Positions 34,956 to 43,793 of a DNA stretch of 64,000 nucleotides are shown piece after piece; within the stretch, counting starts at the first letter, position 1, and each line of letters opens with the position of its first letter. The translations under genes and the position numbers were made by a program. The stretch is from Pantoea coffeiphila (GTDB taxonomy: Bacteria > Pseudomonadota > Gammaproteobacteria > Enterobacterales > Enterobacteriaceae), in the NCBI RefSeq assembly GCF_016909495.1, contig NZ_JAFBFW010000003.1, positions 62,001 to 126,000 of the forward strand, written 5' to 3'. Under the pieces are notes generated by a model that saw nothing but the letters and a program-made list of their open reading frames with translations, had not been told where the DNA came from and made no database searches.

Positions 34956-36486
34956 TACGCTGTTCCGCTGCGGCGATGGCCCGTTCGCGCGCAATGGCCT
35001 GCTCCGCCAGCCGGGTCAGCGACGGCTTCGGTGCTTCAAACCACTCATCCGGGTGGAGCTGGCGGCGGTCGCGGATTAACGCAATCGCGGCATCAAGCGT
35101 CGGGAAGCGCTCCGGGCACTCCAGGTGCATAAACAGCGCCACTAACGACACCGAACGGCTGCGGCCTCCGCGGCAGTTGACCAGGATGTTGCCACGTCGG
35201 CGATTGCGGTAGGAAGCTTTATCCGGGATCTGTTGCAGCAGCGCAGAGCGCATCAGCTGATAGCCCGCGTGCAGCATCTCCGGCGCGTTGCCGTCGCCGT
35301 CGATCAGCCCCAGCTTGTAGTAGCGCACCGGCCCGGCACCGTGCGGGAGCAGATGCGCGGCGGCGCTGGCTTCCGGCGTGTTTACCCAGTCGATATCAAG
35401 GTTTACCGCGCAGTTAATCACCACGCCGATATCGTGCTCAGCCAGCAGCGCGGCATCGCTCACCCCGGCGGAACCGCCGATATAGATATCCATTCCCCAG
35501 CCGGGAAAGTCTTCCACAATCAGGCTGAGCGGCGGGCGGGGATAGTGCGGCACGGCCGGTTGAACGGCATCCGTCGCCGGTACGATGGCCGATTTCGGGG
35601 CGGTGCCCGATTCACCGTCATTCATCGCTGTGCCTGCGACGGGCGCTGCCTCAGATCCGCTGGCGTGATAATCCGTCCCCTGCGGTTCTTCCGCCAGCGG
35701 AATTCCCGCCGCACGAGACAGCTCGCTGGCGATGCCGGGGGCGACGGCCAGCACCGGCAGACCGTTGAAAATCCCTTCTGCCGTCTGTGGAGCAATGCCA
35801 ATCCGGCCGCCCGCTTCACGCACCAGCAGCATTCCTGCCAGGCAGTCCCAGGCGTTCATATGAATTTCCACGTAGCCATCGGAGCGGCCTTCCGCCACCC
35901 ACGCCAGCGCCAGCGCGCCGGAACCGCCGCGCCGCACGCTGGTGCCGAGGTTCAGGATCGAACTCATCACTTCCAGATAGCGGCGCTGGCCGTGGCGGGC
36001 AGACCAGCCCAGTTCAACGGCGGCACGCTGCGTGTCGCTAACCGCCGTGCAGCGCAGCGGCCGGTCGTTTTTCAGCGCATAGTGGCCGCGCCGCGCCAGA
36101 TACAGCTCCTGGCTTGAGGGGTTATAAATCGCGCCCAGCTCGGTTACACCCCGGTGAACCCAGGCAATGCAGACGCAGAAATGGGCGATGCCGCGGGCAA
36201 AGTTGGCGGTGCCGTCAATTGGATCGACTACCCACAGGCTCTCCGCGCTGGCGGGCTGGCGGGCGGACTCTTCGCCGAGGATCAGATCGTCGGGGAAGGC
36301 ATCGCCAATCGCCCGTAAAATCATCCCCTCAACGAAGGTATCGGCTTCGGTCAGAATGTCCTGATGGCCCTTGAGTTCATATTCCCCCGCTTTACGGGAG
36401 TGGAAGAAGCGCAGGGCGGTATCCCCGGCTTCGGTAACAATGCGTTTGAGCGCCGCTTCGCGCTGTGCAATATCGATCGTGGTCAA
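34945..36486 (-). CDS. Fusion of inositol-monophosphatase and dual-specificity phosphatase domains
   Basis: A 513-residue two-domain protein without a signal peptide. Residues 1-260 are an inositol-monophosphatase-type domain: GEES at 71-74, DPIDGT at 88-93 and WD at 213-214 are the metal-binding motifs. Residues 262-315 are a Pro/Ala-rich linker. Residues 318-480 resemble a dual-specificity/tyrosine phosphatase with the CX5R loop Cys438 to Arg444 in NCRGGRSRS and candidate general acids Asp396/Asp398. IMPase proteins are normally about 270 residues and single-domain. It lies directly after a transporter operon, so it may dephosphorylate an imported sugar or inositol phosphate. Confidence 0.88.
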   Translation of the reverse strand: MTTIDIAQREAALKRIVTEAGDTALRFFHSRKAGEYELKGHQDILTEADTFVEGMILRAIGDAFPDDLILGEESARQPASAESLWVVDPIDGTANFARGIAHFCVCIAWVHRGVTELGAIYNPSSQELYLARRGHYALKNDRPLRCTAVSDTQRAAVELGWSARHGQRRYLEVMSSILNLGTSVRRGGSGALALAWVAEGRSDGYVEIHMNAWDCLAGMLLVREAGGRIGIAPQTAEGIFNGLPVLAVAPGIASELSRAAGIPLAEEPQGTDYHASGSEAAPVAGTAMNDGESGTAPKSAIVPATDAVQPAVPHYPRPPLSLIVEDFPGWGMDIYIGGSAGVSDAALLAEHDIGVVINCAVNLDIDWVNTPEASAAAHLLPHGAGPVRYYKLGLIDGDGNAPEMLHAGYQLMRSALLQQIPDKASYRNRRRGNILVNCRGGRSRSVSLVALFMHLECPERFPTLDAAIALIRDRRQLHPDEWFEAPKPSLTRLAEQAIARERAIAAAEQRNER

Positions 36487-36540
36487 AATATGCTGCCTGT
36501 TCTGAGTGAAAGAGGAACTGCCCCGTCGCTGCGCGGGGCG

Positions 36541-37644
36541 TTATTTTTTGTAGTTCAGGCTCCAGATATCCTGCCAGTCCTGGCGGCTTTTCCAGTCTTC
36601 TTTCGCCGTGGCGGTCAGGTACTCCATCAGTTCGCCGCGATATTTTTCGATGCCGGAGGCCTCATCGGCAGGCAGTTTCACCGCCGGATTAGTGGACATT
36701 TTGCCGTCCACACCCTGCGGGGCGATGCCTTCGGCGGTCAGCAGATAGTGAATAAACAGTTTAGCGGTGTTCGGGCTTTTGCTGCCGGTGGCCACCACGC
36801 CGAGGCTCGGGTAATTCCAGCCGATAAACGGCTTCAGGCCGCTGCACAGGCCCAGCTTCATGCCCTGCTTGTTGTCGCGAAATTTGGCGGTAGACACCAG
36901 GCCAACGAAGTCGGTTTTACCGTCCGGCGCGCCGATGGCGGAGGCGGCATCGTTGTCGGAGTGGGTCAGCAGCACGCCGTTGCCCGCCAGCGCCTTCACA
37001 AAGGCGGCGGTGGCGGACTTCTCATCAGTTTGCAACGGTTTGCCGAACTGCTGCTGATAGGCCTCGCGCACCTGCTTATCGTAGTGGGTTTCCATCTGGC
37101 TGAACCAGTCGGTATAGGCCGGTTTGCTGGTCGGGTCCTGCATCGCCACGCGGCCGCGCCAGGCCGGTTCGGTCAGCTGCCAGAGGTTAGTCACCGGGCA
37201 GGTGGCGTGATGAGCGGTATTGTAGGCAAAAACGTTCGGGGCCAGCACCACGGTCAGCGGTTCCTGATAGCGCGCGGGGATGCTGCTCTTAAGATCGTCC
37301 GGTACCCAGCTCTGCACATAGCCTTTATTCAGCAGCTGGGTCATCCCCGCCGGAGCATCCTCAACGATGGCGACGTCGGCCCGCACGTTTTTCGCCTGCG
37401 CTTCCCGGCTGATAATTTCAATGATCTGCGGCGCATCGGCTTTAACGCCGTTAGCCTGTAAACCGTACTGCTCGCTGAAGGCTTTCGCCTGCTGGACGAT
37501 TTTACCGGTGGAGGCATACACGGTAATCGGCTGTTCCTGCTTTGCGGCGGCGATCAGCTGTTGAAGATCGAACGTTTCAGCCTGAGCAAAAGTGCTGCCC
37601 AGCAGGGCGCTGGCGACAACGGCGGCGGTCAAATTGCGCTTCAT
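36541..37644 (-). CDS. Periplasmic binding protein, AfuA/FbpA-type
   Basis: A 367-residue secreted binding protein. The signal peptide ends at FAQA before ETFDL. The body (ITVYASTGKIVQQAKAFSEQYG, ADVAIVEDAPAGMTQL) belongs to the family of iron (Fbp/Afu), spermidine-like and sugar-phosphate binding proteins. Fbp-type tyrosine pairs that bind ferric ion are not evident, and AfuA itself binds hexose phosphates, so an organic phosphate is plausible. It is followed 54 bases on by the phosphatase fusion gene. Confidence 0.82.
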   Translation of the reverse strand: MKRNLTAAVVASALLGSTFAQAETFDLQQLIAAAKQEQPITVYASTGKIVQQAKAFSEQYGLQANGVKADAPQIIEIISREAQAKNVRADVAIVEDAPAGMTQLLNKGYVQSWVPDDLKSSIPARYQEPLTVVLAPNVFAYNTAHHATCPVTNLWQLTEPAWRGRVAMQDPTSKPAYTDWFSQMETHYDKQVREAYQQQFGKPLQTDEKSATAAFVKALAGNGVLLTHSDNDAASAIGAPDGKTDFVGLVSTAKFRDNKQGMKLGLCSGLKPFIGWNYPSLGVVATGSKSPNTAKLFIHYLLTAEGIAPQGVDGKMSTNPAVKLPADEASGIEKYRGELMEYLTATAKEDWKSRQDWQDIWSLNYKK

Positions 37645-37674
37645 GGTGGTTCCCTTAAAAGTGATAAAAACGAA

Positions 37675-38754
37675 TTAACGTGCGTAAACGTCGTGACGCA
37701 GCCCGCTGCTGTTAAAGAAGTGCAGGGAGTGAGTCGGGAGCTGGCAGTGCACCTGCTGGCGCGCCTGCCAGCGCGGCCGCAGCTGCGTGGAGTGGAACAG
37801 GCGATCTTCCCCGGCCACCAGTTCAATCACCCAGCTACCGCCGGTGGGCATAATGTTGTCGATGGTCATCGTAATGCCGTTGTTGCCAGCCCCTTCGCTG
37901 AGCACAATCTCCTCCGGGCGAATGCCGCAGTGCAGGCTGCGATCGAGCAGGTCAAAGCGCTGCTGAAGATGCTGTGCCAGCGGGCTGACCGGCTGATCCA
38001 GTGGGATCATATTCAGCCGTGGCGTACCGATAAACTCGGCGACAAAGCGGTTGGCCGGGGTGGCGTAGATCTCATCCGGCGTGCCGACCTGCTGCATATG
38101 CCCGGCGCTCATCACCGCAATGGTGGTGGCGAGGGTCATTGCCTCCCACTGATCGTGGCTGACGAAGACGATGGTCGTGCCAAAGGTTTCGTGCAGGCGA
38201 CGCAGCTCGGCGCGCATCTCCAGCCGCAGAGTGGCATCGAGGTTGGAAAGCGGTTCATCCAGCAGCAGTACGCCGGGGTTCACCGCCAGCATGCGGGCCA
38301 GGGCGACGCGCTGCTGCTGGCCGCCGGAAAGCTGTGCCGGATAGCGCTTGGCGTAATCGGCAATGCGCAGCTTTTCCATCACGTCCTGGCAGCGGGCGAT
38401 ACGCTCGCGGGTTGGCACTTTTTGCAGGCGCAGGCCGAAATCGACGTTCTGCTCCACGGTCATATGCGGCCAGAGCGCGTAGCTCTGAAACACCAGGCCG
38501 ATGCCGCGCTTTTCCGGCGGTACCCAGGTGCCCTGCGAGATGGAATCAACGATCTTATCGCCGATGTGGATCTCGCCGCCGCTGGCGTGCTCGATCCCGG
38601 CGATCATCCGCAGAATGGTGGTTTTCCCGCAGCCGGACGGCCCCAGCAGGCACATAAACTCGCCGTCTTTCACCGTCAGGTTGATGTTATTCACCGCCGG
38701 TGCATCGCTGCCGGGGTAGGTTTTGGTGAGGTTGTTTAAATGAATCGTCGGCAT
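37675..38754 (-). CDS. FbpC/PotA-type ABC transporter ATPase
   Basis: A 359-residue ATPase with a C-terminal TOBE-type regulatory domain. Walker A LLGPSGCGKTTILR, signature LSGGQQQRVALARM, Walker B VLLLDEPLSNLD, switch FVSHDQWEAM. It is one base from the permease stop and 30 bases from the binding-protein gene. The TOBE region (residues about 270-355) may sense substrate. Part of a complete importer. Confidence 0.9.
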   Translation of the reverse strand: MPTIHLNNLTKTYPGSDAPAVNNINLTVKDGEFMCLLGPSGCGKTTILRMIAGIEHASGGEIHIGDKIVDSISQGTWVPPEKRGIGLVFQSYALWPHMTVEQNVDFGLRLQKVPTRERIARCQDVMEKLRIADYAKRYPAQLSGGQQQRVALARMLAVNPGVLLLDEPLSNLDATLRLEMRAELRRLHETFGTTIVFVSHDQWEAMTLATTIAVMSAGHMQQVGTPDEIYATPANRFVAEFIGTPRLNMIPLDQPVSPLAQHLQQRFDLLDRSLHCGIRPEEIVLSEGAGNNGITMTIDNIMPTGGSWVIELVAGEDRLFHSTQLRPRWQARQQVHCQLPTHSLHFFNSSGLRHDVYAR

Positions 38755-38755
38755 C

Positions 38756-40579
38756 TTATTTCTCCAGTCCGTCAGCCAGACCGGTACCGGTGATCCTTTG
38801 GATCAACACCGTGCCAGCCCATGAAATCAGCGCAATCATCAGCACCACGGCGTTGGCCGCCTGCTGGTAGTTGTAGTCAATCAGGCGCAGTGAATAGGTA
38901 GTCAGTACGTCGGTTGCCGGGGTGGCGAGGATGACGAACAGGCTGACGCCCTTAATCCCTGAGATAAACGGCAGCAGCACGCCGGTAGCCAGCGGCGCGG
39001 CCTGAATCGGGATCACAATGCGGCGGATGCGGGCGAACCAGCCCGCTCCGGCAATGCGCGCCGCTTCTTCGGCTTCTTTACCCAGCTGGGTCATCGCGGC
39101 GATGCCGGAGCGGCTGGCGTACGGCATTTTTTCCGCAATCAGCGCCAGCACCAGAATCAGCGGCGTGCCGTACAGCGCCGGAACCGGGCCTCTGGCTACC
39201 GCAAACAGCGACAGGAACGCGGCGGCAAAGGCGATGCCCGGCACCAGATAAGGCAGAAAGGTGAGCTGGCGCAGGCAGGCGGCCATCCAGCGAAAATGGC
39301 ATCGCATCACCGCGTAGCCGACCAGCAGTCCCAGCACGCCGCAGGCGACGGAAGCCGAGCCGACGATCAGCAGCGTGTTGCCCACCGTATGCCAGAACTC
39401 CGGGGTCAGCAGAATGCCGCTGCGCAGCGCCACCGTATCCAGATCGTGACCAATCCAGTAGGCGAGGGTGAAGTTGTCGGTGGTAAAGCGCCCCGGCAGG
39501 ATCATAATGGTCGACAGGAACAGGGTCAGCAGCGGGATCGCCACGCCGAGCAGCACGAACAGCAGCGGCATTGCCCCGGCGGCGATGCGCCAGCGGCCCA
39601 GATTACGGCGGCGCTCCATCACGCCCTTGCCGCCGACGGTAACGAAGCGTTTGGCTTCGCGCAGCATTTTCATATCCAGCATCAGGGTCAGCATACCCAT
39701 CACCATGATCACCGTGGCGATCACCGCCGCCACGCCGGACTGCCGCGTGCCGATAGCGCGATACAACCCGGTGGAGAGCGTATCGAAATGCACCGGCAGG
39801 CCGAGAATATAGGGCAGGGCAAATTCGCCGATGCAGTCGGCAAAAATCAGCAGCGCGGCGGAAAGCAGCGCCGGGCGCACCAGCGGAATAATGATTTTAA
39901 AGGCGATGACGTTGCGTGAGGCACCCAGCACCCGGGCGCACTCTTCCATCTGGCTGTCCATGCGCTTCAGAGCGTTGCCGACAATCAGGATCACCAGCGG
40001 CGCATAGTGCAGCACCATAATCACCACGATAGGGAAGTAGCCGTAGGCAATCCAGTTCGGCGTCTGAATGCCCATCGCCTCCAGCCAGCCCGGCTGCCCG
40101 CCGATGGCGTGGTTTTTGAAAATGGTGTTCCACGCCAGCGCGAAGGTCCAGGACGGCAGCATAAACGGCACGATCAGCAGGGTGGCAAACCACTTTCTAC
40201 CAGCGATATCGGTACGGTTGATCAGCCACGCCAGCGAAACGCCCACCACCATCGCGCCCACCACGGTGCTCAGCGCCACCGCCAGCGTATTCAGCATCGG
40301 CGTCCACAGCAGCAGCTCGGACATTCGCGAGGTCAGCGTGCGCAGCAGGTAATACGCGGTCATCGTGCCCTCTGTCGCTCCGGTGCGGCCTTCATCTCCG
40401 TTCTGAACCAGCACCGCATTCAGCAGCACCGACACCACCGGGGCAAGAATAATCCAGCTAAACAGCATCAGAAGGAGGGCCGCCAGCAGGTTGGCGGGTT
40501 CATGGCTGACAATCGACAGCCGGTGGCGGAACCTGGGCCACGCGGCCTGACGGTGGCGTATTTCAGTTGGGTAGGACAC
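38756..40579 (-). CDS. Double-length FbpB/AfuB-type ABC permease
   Basis: A 607-residue permease with two homologous halves, each carrying an EAA-like loop (ECARVLGASRNVIAFKIIIP and EEAARIAGAGWFARIRRIVIP, here in outline), as in FbpB and AfuB. Such fused permeases work as a single chain with an ATPase dimer. I chose the GTG at 40579 (VSYPTEIRHR) because AGGGA lies about 8 bases upstream; the open frame continues 28 codons without a good start, and the operator-like palindrome lies in that stretch. First gene of the operon. Confidence 0.85.
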   Translation of the reverse strand: MSYPTEIRHRQAAWPRFRHRLSIVSHEPANLLAALLLMLFSWIILAPVVSVLLNAVLVQNGDEGRTGATEGTMTAYYLLRTLTSRMSELLLWTPMLNTLAVALSTVVGAMVVGVSLAWLINRTDIAGRKWFATLLIVPFMLPSWTFALAWNTIFKNHAIGGQPGWLEAMGIQTPNWIAYGYFPIVVIMVLHYAPLVILIVGNALKRMDSQMEECARVLGASRNVIAFKIIIPLVRPALLSAALLIFADCIGEFALPYILGLPVHFDTLSTGLYRAIGTRQSGVAAVIATVIMVMGMLTLMLDMKMLREAKRFVTVGGKGVMERRRNLGRWRIAAGAMPLLFVLLGVAIPLLTLFLSTIMILPGRFTTDNFTLAYWIGHDLDTVALRSGILLTPEFWHTVGNTLLIVGSASVACGVLGLLVGYAVMRCHFRWMAACLRQLTFLPYLVPGIAFAAAFLSLFAVARGPVPALYGTPLILVLALIAEKMPYASRSGIAAMTQLGKEAEEAARIAGAGWFARIRRIVIPIQAAPLATGVLLPFISGIKGVSLFVILATPATDVLTTYSLRLIDYNYQQAANAVVLMIALISWAGTVLIQRITGTGLADGLEK

Positions 40580-40646
40580 GGATTTATCCCTGGCAGTGAA
40601 GGTCAGACAGGAATATATCGGCGCAATGTTACAGTTCTGCGAATTC

Positions 40647-40664
40647 TTTGCACGTATGTGCAAA
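40647..40664. promoter_or_regulatory. Candidate LacI-type operator of the phosphatase/ABC operon
   Basis: TTTGCACGTATGTGCAAA: perfect 7-base arms with a 4-base centre, 68 bases upstream of the permease GTG. The likely binder is the LacI-type protein encoded at the end of the same operon. Confidence 0.65.
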
Positions 40665-40834
40665 AAACGGTGAGATAATTATTATCTTTTTGAAATTAAT
40701 AATTAATATTTTTTATTACGTCTATTTTACTGCGCGAAAGATAACCCTGTGCGGCAGGGTGTGAAGGTTTAATGATGGTCACTTTAAATGGCGACCAGGA
40801 GCAGTAGACTGTTGTACGGCGTTCAGCCGAAGGG

Positions 40835-40880
40835 CAGGACCAATAATCTGTCTGGGGTAGCCCGAACATTATCGGTCCTG
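40835..40880. repeat. Imperfect inverted repeat downstream of the AGCS gene
   Basis: CAGGACCAATAAT and ATTATCGGTCCTG pair at 12 of 13 positions around a 20-base loop. A second small hairpin (CCTGA-TTT-TCAGG, 40877-40889) and GCCTGTGG/CCACAGGC arms (40893-40927) follow toward the AGCS gene. They probably terminate or stabilise the dpaL-operon message. Confidence 0.5.
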
Positions 40881-40964
40881 ATTTTCAGGTCAGCCTGTGG
40901 CGGCAGAGAGTGAATCCTCCCACAGGCGGTTTATCTTTTGGGTTAATGGATTTTGAGCTTTGCT

Positions 40965-42386
40965 TTAACTTTGCTGTTCACGTTCTAATGCGCTTTTCTT
41001 CATGTTATTCAGCCTGTCTTTCACATCAAGGCTGTAGTCCCATTCGGGTTCATCAACGCCATTTTTCTTCTGCGTAACATAATCCCGCAGGGCAAACAGG
41101 ACATATTTTGACAGCATGAGCAGGGCAGGCGCATTGAAGATAATTAACGTGGCCGCCGCAAAGTCAACCAGCTCCCAGATTGTGGCGACCGGGATCATTC
41201 CGCAGAACACGACCAGAGTACAGCACAGCAGACGGTAGACCTGCAGGAGGATTTTATTGCCGGTGAGCCAGCGAAGATTCACTTCCCCGTAGTAGATATT
41301 GGCAATGATCGATTTAAAGCCAAACATCAGCATGGCGATAAAGACAATATTTTTCCCCCATGAGCCGACGCCAAGGCTAAAGGCACTTTGAGTCAGTTCG
41401 ACACCCGTTTGCCCGCTGTCCAGCGCGCCGGTCAGCAGAATGGTAAAGGCCGTACAGCTACAGACGATAATGGTGGTAAAGAAAGTGCCGAACATAGCGG
41501 TGAAACCCTGGGTCACCGGATGGCTGACAATCGCCGTCGCATGCATGCTTGGCGTGGTGCCGTTACCCGCATCGTTTGAAAATAGCCCGCGAGCCACGCC
41601 GTATCGGAAGGCGAGATAGATGGTGTATCCCGCCGCACCGCCAGCGGCAGAATCGAAATTAAAAGCCTGCGTAATGATTAACGAAATAACGGCAGGAAGC
41701 TTTTCGACATTGGAAAGAATGATAAACAGGGAAAGAATAATATAGCTGACGGCAAGGAACGGAACGAAGACGGAAGCAAAATCACTAATACGCTTCACGC
41801 CGCCAAATATAATAATCGAGACAAACACCACCAGAATCAGGCCAATAATGGCGGGGTGAATGTGGAAAATACCTGTCGTTGCCAGGATAACGGAATTGCC
41901 CTGAACCATGGCGTAGAAGAAGCCCATGCCGATAATCATGCTGATCGAAAACGCGACGGCCAGCGGTTTAAAATTCAGTCCTTTAGAGATGTAATAGGCC
42001 GGTCCGCCGCGATAGGTGCCGTCACCGTTGCTTTCGCGGAACAGGATGGCGAGTATCGCTTCGCTAAAGCTGATCCCCATTCCCAGCAGCGCGGTGACCC
42101 ACATCCAGAAAATCGCGCCAGGCCCGCCGGAGGCCAGCGCCGTTGCCACGCCCACCAGGCTGCCCGTTCCCACCTGGCTGCTTAGTGCCGCGCACAGGGC
42201 ACCAAACCCGGAAACGCCTTTTTTGTCACCGGACTTTCGGCTGTTAATTAAGGCGTTAAAGATTTTTGTGAAATATTTAATCTGTGGGAATGACAGCCTG
42301 ATGGCAAAAAATACCCCGGTTCCCAGCAGCAAACCGGCGACCAGCCACCCCCAGAAAATGGCGTTTATTGAACGTAGGATTTCCAT
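40965..42386 (-). CDS. AGCS-family sodium/amino acid symporter
   Basis: A 473-residue inner-membrane carrier of the alanine/glycine:cation symporter family (YaaJ/AlsT-like). Recognisable stretches are SGFGALCAALSSQVGTGSLVGVATAL (in part), YRGGPAYYISKG and FSNDAGNGTTPSMHATA. The ATG at 42386 has GAGG 6 bases upstream; the open frame starts earlier without one. It is the last gene of the leftward diaminopropionate lyase operon and presumably imports the amino acid or acyl-amino acid used by it. Confidence 0.9.
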   Translation of the reverse strand: MEILRSINAIFWGWLVAGLLLGTGVFFAIRLSFPQIKYFTKIFNALINSRKSGDKKGVSGFGALCAALSSQVGTGSLVGVATALASGGPGAIFWMWVTALLGMGISFSEAILAILFRESNGDGTYRGGPAYYISKGLNFKPLAVAFSISMIIGMGFFYAMVQGNSVILATTGIFHIHPAIIGLILVVFVSIIIFGGVKRISDFASVFVPFLAVSYIILSLFIILSNVEKLPAVISLIITQAFNFDSAAGGAAGYTIYLAFRYGVARGLFSNDAGNGTTPSMHATAIVSHPVTQGFTAMFGTFFTTIIVCSCTAFTILLTGALDSGQTGVELTQSAFSLGVGSWGKNIVFIAMLMFGFKSIIANIYYGEVNLRWLTGNKILLQVYRLLCCTLVVFCGMIPVATIWELVDFAAATLIIFNAPALLMLSKYVLFALRDYVTQKKNGVDEPEWDYSLDVKDRLNNMKKSALEREQQS

Positions 42387-42554
42387 AGTGAGCCTCTTAT
42401 ATTTTATGACTGACCATACAGAATATTGGTAAGATGATGCAGCTATTCCCACGGTATTATTTAAATGCCGTGTGGAAATAGCTGTGATTTTTATTATTCG
42501 GTGTTTCTTCAGTTATCGGATAAAACTGTTTTATCTTTAATATTATTTTTTAAT

Positions 42555-43730
42555 TTACTGACTATTTTTCAACAGGCGACGGCTTGCCAGCTCTGCAAAG
42601 AATTTTGCTCCCGTAATAAGAATATCGTCATTGAAGTCGTAGGATGAGTTATGCAAAGGTAAATAACCTTTACCGTCTTTCTCACACCCATTACCTATAA
42701 AGACAAACGCGCCGGGTACTTTTTCAAGAAATGCGCCGAAATCTTCGGAGGTCATCATCGGTAAGGTATTGGGGTCCACATTCTCGTTGCCAAACACCTG
42801 ATTCGCGGCTTCAACGGCGTATGCGGTTTCCTCGGCATGATTGACCGTCGGGGAATATTCATGGGTATAGATAAATTCGCATTCCGCTTCGTGCATCGCG
42901 CAAATTGAATTACAGATAATCCGCATGCGTTTTTCCAGCAGCGCCTGTACTTCCGGATCGTAAGAGCGCGTATCGCCTCGGATCTCGACATTCGCCGGAA
43001 TCACGTTGCGCACGCCGTCGGTATGAATTTCAGTGCATGAAATCACCGCAGAAAGGGAGGGATCGACATTTCTGGAGACAATGGTTTGCAGAGAGGTGAT
43101 GATCTCCGCCGCGATGACCATCGGATCTTTACCCATATGCGGCCTGGCCGCATGGGTGCCTTTACCACGAATACGGATGATGAAGTTGTCTTCACTGCCC
43201 ATGATCCCGCCGACGCAGGTGGCAAATTTGCCCACCGGAATGCCCGGCATATTGTGCGCGCCATAGATCTCCTGCATCGGAAATCGCTCGAACAGCCCAT
43301 CCGCGATCATCGCTCGCGCACCCTGACCGTGTTCTTCATCGGGCTGGAAAACGAAATACACCGTGCCGTCAAAATCGTACTTTTCCTGCAGCAGCTGCGC
43401 CGCGCCAAGCAGCGTCGCGGTATGACCATCGTGTCCGCAGGCGTGCATTTTTCCTTTGGTTTTTGAAACATAGTCGTGCGTGCTGGTTTCAAGAATATCC
43501 AGTGCATCCATATCCGCGCGCAAACCGATGCTGCGATCGCTGGTGCCTTTTTTCAGCACGCCAACCAGGCCGGTTTTGCCAATGCCGCGATAGACGGTGA
43601 TGCCCATTGCCTGCAATTTTTCCGCAACGAAATCAGGCGTTTTTACCAAATCAAATTCTGTTTCAGGAACAGTGTGAAGATAGTGCCGCCACGCTGTCAG
43701 CTGTTGATGAAATGCGGTTAAATCGCTCAT
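42555..43730 (-). CDS. M20D amidohydrolase (hippurate hydrolase-like)
   Basis: A 391-residue metal-dependent amidohydrolase. RADMDALDI, HACGHDGHTA (Cys98, His100, His103), PDEEHGQGA and the late MMTSEDFGAFLE match HipO/IAA-amino-acid hydrolase type enzymes, which split N-acyl amino acids. No signal peptide. In this operon it would release a free amino acid from an N-acylated import. It is 168 bases from the symporter gene and 63 bases from the carbamoylase-like gene. Confidence 0.88.
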   Translation of the reverse strand: MSDLTAFHQQLTAWRHYLHTVPETEFDLVKTPDFVAEKLQAMGITVYRGIGKTGLVGVLKKGTSDRSIGLRADMDALDILETSTHDYVSKTKGKMHACGHDGHTATLLGAAQLLQEKYDFDGTVYFVFQPDEEHGQGARAMIADGLFERFPMQEIYGAHNMPGIPVGKFATCVGGIMGSEDNFIIRIRGKGTHAARPHMGKDPMVIAAEIITSLQTIVSRNVDPSLSAVISCTEIHTDGVRNVIPANVEIRGDTRSYDPEVQALLEKRMRIICNSICAMHEAECEFIYTHEYSPTVNHAEETAYAVEAANQVFGNENVDPNTLPMMTSEDFGAFLEKVPGAFVFIGNGCEKDGKGYLPLHNSSYDFNDDILITGAKFFAELASRRLLKNSQ

Positions 43731-43793
43731 ATTTATCCCCGTATTTTATTAAATTCATCATTCCAGTCAGCGCTGAAATGATGAATGTATAAA

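Larger units (their letters stand above)
40580..40964. other. Intergenic region: promoter of phosphatase/ABC operon and end of dpaL operon
   Basis: A 385-base non-coding region. It holds a LacI-type palindrome (40647-40664), a very AT-rich block (40670-40730) that is probably the promoter, and a group of inverted repeats toward the right that lie just past the end of the AGCS gene. No gene is supported. Confidence 0.6.

Noticed and set aside
36541..40579. Ferric iron importer
   Set aside because: The ABC family fits, but co-transcription with a phosphatase fusion and LacI regulator and the absence of clear iron-binding tyrosines make a phosphorylated organic substrate more likely.
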